Shown: one piece after another, positions 7,092 through 11,297 of the stretch
Position numbering within the stretch: position 1 is the first letter of the stretch
Layout of the letters: every line of letters begins with the position of its first letter
NCBI GenBank assembly: GCA_044425555.1
Contig: JAWXVF010000085.1
Span: forward strand, 1-11,297
Origin: JAWXVE01 sp044425555
Lineage (GTDB): Bacteria; Bacillota; Clostridia; Lachnospirales; Lachnospiraceae
Reading direction: 5' to 3'
Length of the DNA: 11,297 nt
Program-made: the position numbers and the translations under genes
The notes under the pieces: generated by a model
What the model saw: only the letters and a program-made list of their open reading frames with translations
What the model was told of the DNA's origin: nothing
Database searches by the model: none

Positions 7092-7341
7092 TTCATATAT
7101 TCCTTATTGTGTAATCGTATTTTCCCCAAATATTCTTAACTATCTATATCGTCTTATTCTCACTAAAACATTAGATTTTCTTCGAGAATTTGCTAGAATT
7201 ATATTTTGCTACAATTACTTTGTCGTCCTTATGGAATCCCAAAACGAATCAACATGCATAATACGATTCCATGATACAACGCTTCTGGGTCATCATGAAA
7301 GCTTACCGTTCTATATAACATGTCATTTAAAACCTCTTCCT
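7092..7341. other. Junction between arginine operon and glycan cluster, no intact gene
   Basis: About 250 bp without an intact gene. From right to left it contains the nuclease-domain remnant (to 7229), an 8-bp inverted repeat ATGGAATC/GATTCCAT with a 26-nt loop (7231-7272), the candidate LicD promoter (7198-7226), and a plain AT-rich leader with no obvious riboswitch fold. No stem plus T-run terminator for the arg operon was found, so read-through from argB into the glycan genes is possible. Confidence 0.5.
7198..7226 (-). promoter_or_regulatory. Candidate sigma-A promoter for the glycan cluster
   Basis: On the minus strand a -35-like ACGACA (4 of 6 matches to TTGACA, at 7221-7226) is separated by exactly 17 bp from a perfect -10 TATAAT (7198-7203). 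It points at the LicD gene starting at 7091, which would have an untranslated leader of about 100 nt. It is the only good promoter match between argB and the left edge. Confidence 0.5.
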
Positions 7342-7348
7342 CTACTCT
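7229..7348 (-). pseudogene. Remnant of the C-terminal PD-(D/E)XK domain of an AAA-ATPase-like family protein
   Basis: A short frame overlapping the last 7 bases of argB reads in part MLYRTVSFHDDPEALYHG followed by IVLCMLIRFGIP and a TAA at 7229-7231. The pattern of a leucine-rich helix, T-(I/V)-S-(Y/F)-x-D, then an aromatic-rich (F/L)YHG(F/I)xxxxL segment is what I know from the start of the PDDEXK_9 domain (PF08011), at the end of AAA-ATPase-like (PF09820) proteins. The expected following block (a SNRESGxGRxD-type catalytic stretch) is missing, and the frame stops after about 39 codons, so this is a fragment and not a gene. The left edge of this window holds the beginning of another member. 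Recognition is from memory of the family and would need a profile search. Confidence 0.55.
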
Positions 7349-8223
7349 TCATTTGGCAACATAACCGTACCAATTCCTTCGTTAGTAAAAATCTCTAATA
7401 ATAAACAATGTGGAATCCTACCATCTAAAATATGTACCCTACTTACCCCTTCTTCCACTGCACGAATACAATTGTTTAACTTTGGCAACATCCCACCATT
7501 AATCGTACCACTTTGAATTAATTCTGTAGCTTCTCCAATCGTAATATTCGAAATAAAACTGTCTTTGTCTTCGAAATCCGCATACAATCCTTCTGTATCT
7601 GTTAGAAATGCTAATTTTTCTGCTTTCATAGAGGACGCGATTAAACACGCTGCATCATCTGCATTAATATTATACGTTTGAAAATAAGCGTCTAAACCAA
7701 TAGGTGATACAATCGGTACGAATTTCTTCTCTAATAAATCACGGATAATCTGAGGATTCACCTTCGTAATTTCTCCTACAAATCCAATATCTTCTCCATT
7801 TGACAATTTTTTCTCTACAGTTAGCAATCCACCATCTTTTCCACTAATCCCAATGGCTTTTACACCAACTTCTTCTAGCATCGTCACTAAACTTTTGTTC
7901 ACTTTTCCAAGTACCATTTCCGCAATTTCCATAGTCTCTGCATCCGTTACACGAAGTCCATTTTTAAATTCTGCTTCTTTCCCAACCTTTTTCACCCAAC
8001 GGCTAATTTCTTTTCCTCCACCATGCACAATAATCGGACGAAATCCCACTAATTTTAGTAAAGCAACATCTTTAATTACATTCTTTTGTAACTCTTCATT
8101 TTCCATGGCACTTCCACCATATTTTACCACAATAATCTTATCATTAAACCGTTGTATGTATGGCAATGCTTCTATTAATACACCTGCTTTTTCCAATACT
8201 TCATCCATTAACTTCTGTGTCAT
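7342..8223 (-). CDS. argB: Acetylglutamate kinase
   Basis: Phosphorylates N-acetylglutamate with ATP, the second step of arginine synthesis, in the cytoplasm. The 293-residue length is normal. Visible motifs: IVVKYGGSAM (31-40) for phosphate binding, IIVHGGGKEI (64-73) for the acetylglutamate/ATP site, LRVTD (90-94), the NINADDAA and LTDTEGLY stretches, and GTINGGMLPKL. The N-terminal helix ending in LIEALPYIQRF and the C-terminal LLLEIFTNEGIGTVM match the arginine-inhibited hexameric type (as in Thermotoga), so feedback by arginine probably acts here; this fits an operon that relies on ArgJ recycling. GGAG lies 6 nt before the ATG. The gap to argJ is 44 nt. The stop is followed at once by a remnant of an unrelated gene and not by argD. 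Confidence 0.97.
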   Translation of the reverse strand: MTQKLMDEVLEKAGVLIEALPYIQRFNDKIIVVKYGGSAMENEELQKNVIKDVALLKLVGFRPIIVHGGGKEISRWVKKVGKEAEFKNGLRVTDAETMEIAEMVLGKVNKSLVTMLEEVGVKAIGISGKDGGLLTVEKKLSNGEDIGFVGEITKVNPQIIRDLLEKKFVPIVSPIGLDAYFQTYNINADDAACLIASSMKAEKLAFLTDTEGLYADFEDKDSFISNITIGEATELIQSGTINGGMLPKLNNCIRAVEEGVSRVHILDGRIPHCLLLEIFTNEGIGTVMLPNEE

Positions 8224-8267
8224 CTTCTTCTCCGTTCCATTTGATAGTGCGCGTTATTTTATTCTGT

Positions 8268-9491
8268 CTAAGAGCGATAGTCTGCATTAATCTTTACATA
8301 ATCGTAAGTTAAGTCACATCCCCAAGCTGTAGCCGTCTCATGTCCCATTTTCAGATCCACCACTACCCTTACAGTTGCCTCTGATAGGATCTTAGTAGCT
8401 TCTTCTTCACTATAATCTGTAGCCACTCCATCACAATAGATTTGAATTCTTCCAGCCCTACTTTCAAAGAATAATTCCATGTGATCTGGATCAAACGTGG
8501 CTCCAGAATATCCCATTGCACATAGGATTCTTCCCCAATTAGCATCATGTCCATAAATGGCTGCTTTTGTTAGACTAGAGCAGATAACAGATTTACTTAA
8601 TATTCTTGCTTGCTCCTTATCAACAGCATGAATCACTTTCGTTTCAAAAAGGGCAGTAGCCCCTTCCCCATCTCCTGCCATCATCTTAGATAGTTGTGTA
8701 TTTACTCCCTCTAGTGCCTCTAAGAATAACTCGTATTCTTTTCCCTTAGTAGTAATCATCTGATTCCCTGCTACTCCATTAGCAAGTAGTAATAACGTAT
8801 CATTAGTAGAGGTATCTCCATCTACTGATACCATATTAAAAGTATCTTTCACATTCTCACTTAAAGCTTCTTGCAACAATTCTTTGGAAATAGCAAGATC
8901 TGTAGTAACAAATCCAAGCATGGTACACATATCTGGGTGAATCATTCCAGACCCTTTACACATTCCACCAACCGTAATTGTTTTCCCTTCTATTTCAAAT
9001 TGTACTGCTACTTGTTTCGATATCGTATCCGTAGTCATAATAGCTTCTGCTGCCATCTGTCCTGCCTCTAGGCTTTCTTCCATAGCCTGTGTTAGTAAAG
9101 AAGCTCCTTTTAATAAACGTTCCATAGGCAATTGCATTCCAATCACACCTGTGGAGCAGATAAGTACCTCTTCTGGCAAAATCCCCAATTCTTTCCCAAG
9201 CATTCTAGCACTTTCCTCGCAATAACCATATCCCTCTGCACCCGTACAAGCATTGGCAATTCCTGAATTTACCATAACTGCATGGACACTTTCTTGTTCT
9301 GTAACAACCTTTTGATCCCACAAGACAGGAGCTGCCTTTACTAAATTTCTTGTAAACACACCTGCTACACTACAAGGAGTTTTACTATAGATCAAAGCCA
9401 TATCTTTCCGATTAGAATACTTAATATTCGCTTCCACTCCTGATGCTGCAAATCCTTTTGCCGCAGTCACACCACCTTTGATTTGTTTCAT
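8268..9491 (-). CDS. argJ: Bifunctional glutamate N-acetyltransferase / amino-acid acetyltransferase (ornithine acetyltransferase)
   Basis: Moves the acetyl group from N-acetylornithine to glutamate, regenerating acetylglutamate and releasing ornithine; many Firmicute versions can also use acetyl-CoA. The 407-residue precursor normally self-cleaves into alpha and beta chains before a conserved threonine. Here the site reads KGSGMIHPDMCTMLGF, with Thr190 as the predicted nucleophile and cysteine at the -1 position where alanine is commonest. The oxyanion segment CSTGVIG (112-118), the VNSGIANACTG block (74-84) and the closing GCDLTYDYVKINADYRS are all intact. GAGGAAG lies just upstream of the ATG. 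It sits 73 nt after the GNAT gene and 44 nt before argB, within one operon. Whether it is truly bifunctional cannot be told from motifs alone. Confidence 0.97.
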   Translation of the reverse strand: MKQIKGGVTAAKGFAASGVEANIKYSNRKDMALIYSKTPCSVAGVFTRNLVKAAPVLWDQKVVTEQESVHAVMVNSGIANACTGAEGYGYCEESARMLGKELGILPEEVLICSTGVIGMQLPMERLLKGASLLTQAMEESLEAGQMAAEAIMTTDTISKQVAVQFEIEGKTITVGGMCKGSGMIHPDMCTMLGFVTTDLAISKELLQEALSENVKDTFNMVSVDGDTSTNDTLLLLANGVAGNQMITTKGKEYELFLEALEGVNTQLSKMMAGDGEGATALFETKVIHAVDKEQARILSKSVICSSLTKAAIYGHDANWGRILCAMGYSGATFDPDHMELFFESRAGRIQIYCDGVATDYSEEEATKILSEATVRVVVDLKMGHETATAWGCDLTYDYVKINADYRS

Positions 9492-9564
9492 ACATTCTTC
9501 CTCTACTGTTACTCTGTACTTTTAGCAATCATCTTAACTACATGAATTCATATACACACCTACT

Positions 9565-10011
9565 TCAAGTAACATATGTTATTTTATTATTCTTATTTAA
9601 AATCTTTTCATAATAATTAATATCTTCTCGTCTTTGCCACTTTAATTCTCGCCAAAATGTATTCCCTACTTGATTATTTGTAAAAGCAATTAGACATACC
9701 TTCGAAATTCCTTCTTGCTCTAATGCCACTACTGCTTCTGTTACCATAGCACTCCCAATTCCTTGTTTGCGATATGCCGAATCTACACATACATGGTATA
9801 AGGAACCAAGCCGTCCATCATGTCCGCACAAGACACTTCCCACAACTTCTCCCCCTTGTATTGCCACCATACTAGTACTAGGATTTCTTCGCAAAAAAGC
9901 TTCTATGGATTCTTTCGAATCATCTATAGAACGAATCGCAAATCCCCTAATGCGCTCCCATAAAGCAAATACTTCCTCATAATCTTCTATCGCCATTGCA
10001 CGTATTTTCAT
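9565..10011 (-). CDS. GNAT-family N-acetyltransferase inside the arginine operon
   Basis: A 148-residue single-domain GNAT acetyltransferase. Motif A is clear: LYHVCVDSAYRKQGIGSAMV (71-90), with the acetyl-CoA pyrophosphate loop RKQGIG (81-86), preceded by the GEVVGSVLCGHDGR strand pair and followed by KVCLIAFTNNQVGNTFW, where the motif B asparagine helix lies. It resembles the small YpeA-like GNATs. Position between argC (15-nt gap; ribosome binding site AAAAGG directly after the argC stop) and argJ suggests a role in the acetylated half of the pathway, for example acetyl-CoA dependent acetylation of glutamate to prime the cycle, but this is an inference from location. It could equally acetylate another amino compound. 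The last residues (NKNNKITYVT) are AT-rich and likely unstructured. Confidence 0.88.
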   Translation of the reverse strand: MKIRAMAIEDYEEVFALWERIRGFAIRSIDDSKESIEAFLRRNPSTSMVAIQGGEVVGSVLCGHDGRLGSLYHVCVDSAYRKQGIGSAMVTEAVVALEQEGISKVCLIAFTNNQVGNTFWRELKWQRREDINYYEKILNKNNKITYVT

Positions 10012-10026
10012 CTTAATAACCTTTTC

Positions 10027-11082
10027 TTACGGAAACATAGGAACTAATTCTAAGCCCATACTTTCCGCTAAACCAAACAAGAGATTCATATTCTGTACTG
10101 CTTGTCCTGCTGCACCTTTCACTAAGTTATCCATTGCCCCCATCATAATAACTCTTTTCGTTCTAGGATCAATTTTAAAATTCACATCCACATAATTACT
10201 ACCCTCTACCCATTTCGTCTCAGGAGCACACTCTTGTGGTAACACACGAACAAATTTTTCATTCTTGTAATAAGATTCATATGCTCTACGTAAAGTTTCT
10301 TCTGTAGGAATCTTGCCATCTGCTCCTACTACAAGATTAGCATATGCTGTAATTAATATTCCTCTGTTCATAGGAACTAAGTGTGGTGTAAAGTTAATCA
10401 TCACTATATCTTTCGCTATATACCCTAATTGTTCTTCTATTTCTGGTGTATGACGATGCGTTGCTACTCCATATGCTTTTATATTTTCATTGACCTCACA
10501 ATAAAGATTTGGTAACTTTGCTCCTCTTCCTGCACCAGATGTACCACTCTTTGCATCAATCACAATTGAATCTTTGTTAATCAAGCCTTCTTTTAACAAA
10601 GGATAAATAGCTAAAGTAGAACAAGTAGGATAACAACCTGGGTTCGCTACTAATCTTGCTTTCTTCACTTGTTCTCTATTTAACTCACACAATCCATATA
10701 CCGCTTCTTCTATGAATTCAGGAGAAGCGTGTTTCATCTGATACCACTCCTCATAAGTTGCCACCTCTTTCATGCGATAGTCTGCACTCAGATCGATCAC
10801 TTTCGTACGTTTTAAAATACTTTCCGTTAATAATCCTGCCAAGTAACCTTGTGGAGTTGCAGTAAAGATTACATCCACTTGATTTGCTAATTCTTCTATA
10901 TTATCATCTAAGCAAGTAGCTTCTACAATCTCAAACATATTCTGATACACTGTACTATATTTTTGATCTATGTAACTTCTTGATCCATACCATTTAATGG
11001 ATACTTCCTTGTGTCCCATTAGAATACGAACTAGTTCTGCACCAGCATATCCTGTCGCTCCTATAATCCCAACCTTTATCAT
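10027..11082 (-). CDS. argC: N-acetyl-gamma-glutamyl-phosphate reductase
   Basis: NADPH-dependent reduction of N-acetylglutamyl phosphate to the semialdehyde, the third step of arginine synthesis. With the ATG at 11082 the product is 351 residues, the usual length. It begins MIKVGIIGATGYAGAELVRI, the dinucleotide-binding GxTGYxG loop at 8-14; the catalytic cysteine is Cys150 in VANPGCYPT; THRHTPEIEEQ (208-218) carries the conserved histidine region, and KGAAGQAVQN (322-331) is the C-terminal signature. The frame is open 13 codons further upstream, but those codons run through the -10 promoter element, and GGAG lies 6 nt from the ATG at 11082, so the shorter start is chosen. First gene of the operon, under the ARG-box promoter; the GNAT gene follows after 15 nt. 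Confidence 0.96.
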   Translation of the reverse strand: MIKVGIIGATGYAGAELVRILMGHKEVSIKWYGSRSYIDQKYSTVYQNMFEIVEATCLDDNIEELANQVDVIFTATPQGYLAGLLTESILKRTKVIDLSADYRMKEVATYEEWYQMKHASPEFIEEAVYGLCELNREQVKKARLVANPGCYPTCSTLAIYPLLKEGLINKDSIVIDAKSGTSGAGRGAKLPNLYCEVNENIKAYGVATHRHTPEIEEQLGYIAKDIVMINFTPHLVPMNRGILITAYANLVVGADGKIPTEETLRRAYESYYKNEKFVRVLPQECAPETKWVEGSNYVDVNFKIDPRTKRVIMMGAMDNLVKGAAGQAVQNMNLLFGLAESMGLELVPMFP

Positions 11083-11088
11083 TCTCTT

Positions 11089-11092
11089 CTCC
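11089..11092 (-). promoter_or_regulatory. Ribosome binding site GGAG that fixes the argC start
   Basis: GGAGAAGAG precedes the ATG at 11082 with 6 nt between GGAG and the start codon. The alternative upstream starts (ATG at 11094 and 11121) lack a Shine-Dalgarno match, and 11121 would lie upstream of the predicted transcription start. Confidence 0.75.
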
Positions 11093-11104
11093 ATTCTGTA
11101 TTTT

Positions 11105-11122
11105 ATTGCATAATTATACACT
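11105..11122 (-). promoter_or_regulatory. ARG box 1 (ArgR operator) overlapping the -10 element
   Basis: The 18-bp site AGTGTATAATTATGCAAT fits the ArgR box wnTGAATwwwwATTCAnw with two symmetrical mismatches, and it covers the -10 TATAAT. Arginine-bound ArgR/AhrC at this place would block polymerase. The site lies 3 bp from ARG box 2, the spacing known for paired ArgR boxes. Confidence 0.65.
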
Positions 11123-11141
11123 TTTCATGAATAATATGCAA
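11113..11141 (-). promoter_or_regulatory. Sigma-A type promoter of the arginine operon
   Basis: On the minus strand, TTGCAT (11136-11141; first three bases of the -35 consensus) is followed after exactly 17 bp by a perfect -10 TATAAT (11113-11118). Transcription would start near 11106, giving a leader of about 24 nt before argC. An A/T-rich tract just upstream (11143-11160) could serve as an UP element. The weak -35 agrees with a promoter that is controlled by a bound regulator. Confidence 0.7.
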
Positions 11142-11142
11142 T
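11126..11142 (-). promoter_or_regulatory. ARG box 2 (ArgR operator) overlapping the -35 element
   Basis: On the plus strand it reads CATGAATAATATGCAAT, close to the Bacillus-type ARG box CATGAATAAAAATKCAAK but one base shorter in the central A/T run. It covers the -35 TTGCAT and the start of the spacer. Together with box 1 it forms the standard two-box ArgR operator, so repression by arginine is the likely control. Confidence 0.65.
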
Positions 11143-11182
11143 ATTTTTTTATTTTTATGCACTACTTCGTACTTTCTATTTA

Positions 11183-11212
11183 AAGTTTGCATAAATTTAC
11201 ACTTGCAAACTT
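11183..11212 (-). promoter_or_regulatory. Upstream inverted repeat with a third ARG-box-like copy
   Basis: A perfect 9-bp inverted repeat, AAGTTTGCA and TGCAAACTT, with a 12-nt spacer. The spacer together with part of one arm (11187-11203) reads AGTGTAAATTTATGCAA, which matches 15 of 17 bases of ARG box 1. It lies about 45 bp upstream of the -35, where an auxiliary ArgR site could help looping or tight repression. It could alternatively belong to a gene beyond the right edge. Confidence 0.45.
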
Positions 11213-11297
11213 CCTCAAAATACGATACTATTTAACCATAGGAAATCTCTAAAAGCTAAATGAGCTTATCATTACTAAATATTAGAAGTTTTTAAAG

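Noticed and set aside
7231..7272. Inverted repeat ATGGAATC/GATTCCAT after argB as a Rho-independent terminator
   Set aside because: The loop is 26 nt, the stem is AT-rich with only 8 bp, and no T-run follows on the minus strand; it may be chance within the gene remnant.
1..7348. Single AAA-ATPase-like gene split by insertion of the glycan cluster
   Set aside because: The C-terminal fragment lies upstream of the N-terminal start in the direction of transcription, which is the wrong order for one interrupted gene.
7853..8290. Open frame of 145 codons on the plus strand
   Set aside because: It is antisense to argB, whose product has all family motifs; the translation is serine/threonine/phenylalanine-rich with no recognisable domain and no ribosome binding site was identified.
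8369..8554. Minus-strand 61-codon frame within argJ
   Set aside because: Out-of-frame shadow of a clearly coding, conserved gene; no independent support.
9542..9551. Palindrome ATGAATTCAT between the GNAT gene and argJ as an ARG box
   Set aside because: It has the TGAAT and ATTCA half-sites overlapping, without the central four A/T bases needed for an ArgR box, and no promoter is nearby.
11083..11112. Riboswitch or T-box leader before argC
   Set aside because: The predicted leader is only about 24 nt, too short for either, and ARG boxes already explain control.

Overview
The window looks like chromosomal DNA from a low-GC Firmicute, probably a clostridial/Lachnospiraceae relative. This is inferred from the AT-rich composition, GGAG-type ribosome binding sites, the argC-argJ-argB order with a bifunctional-type ArgJ, and the cell-surface glycan gene families present. 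All convincing genes lie on the minus strand, so transcription runs from the right edge to the left edge.

Right part (about 7342-11297): an arginine biosynthesis operon, argC - GNAT acetyltransferase - argJ - argB. It starts from a sigma-A type promoter (TTGCAT, 17 bp, TATAAT) overlain by two ArgR-type (ARG) boxes 3 bp apart, with a third related copy about 45 bp upstream. The genes cover N-acetylation of glutamate (ArgJ recycling, possibly helped by the GNAT), phosphorylation (ArgB) and reduction (ArgC). argD, argF, argG and argH are not in the window.

Junction (7092-7341): no intact gene. Directly after argB lies a degraded, stop-interrupted fragment resembling the C-terminal PD-(D/E)XK nuclease part of the AAA-ATPase-like/PDDEXK_9 family. 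Then comes a candidate promoter and a leader of about 100 nt ahead of the next gene.

Left part (94-7091): a cell-surface glycan cluster. Two LicD-family phosphotransferase genes, about 85% identical in protein, flank a single-chain fusion of a TagD-like cytidylyltransferase and a Gfo/Idh/MocA oxidoreductase. This layout suggests synthesis of a CDP-activated polyol or similar alcohol phosphate (fusion) and its transfer to a glycan (LicD). Downstream are two diverged RgpF-type (rhamnan synthesis protein F) paralogues and a family 2 glycosyltransferase. All three carry a C-terminal Rossmann-like GxGxxG module not needed for the transferase fold. Sugar-nucleotide synthesis, flippase and polymerase genes are not visible.

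Left edge (1-77): the first 25 codons of an AAA-ATPase-like (PF09820-type) gene, with its own strong ribosome binding site. The glycan cluster is therefore bracketed by an apparently intact start of this family on one side and a C-terminal remnant of the same family on the other. I saw no RNA genes, CRISPR arrays, insertion sequences or convincing Rho-independent terminators.
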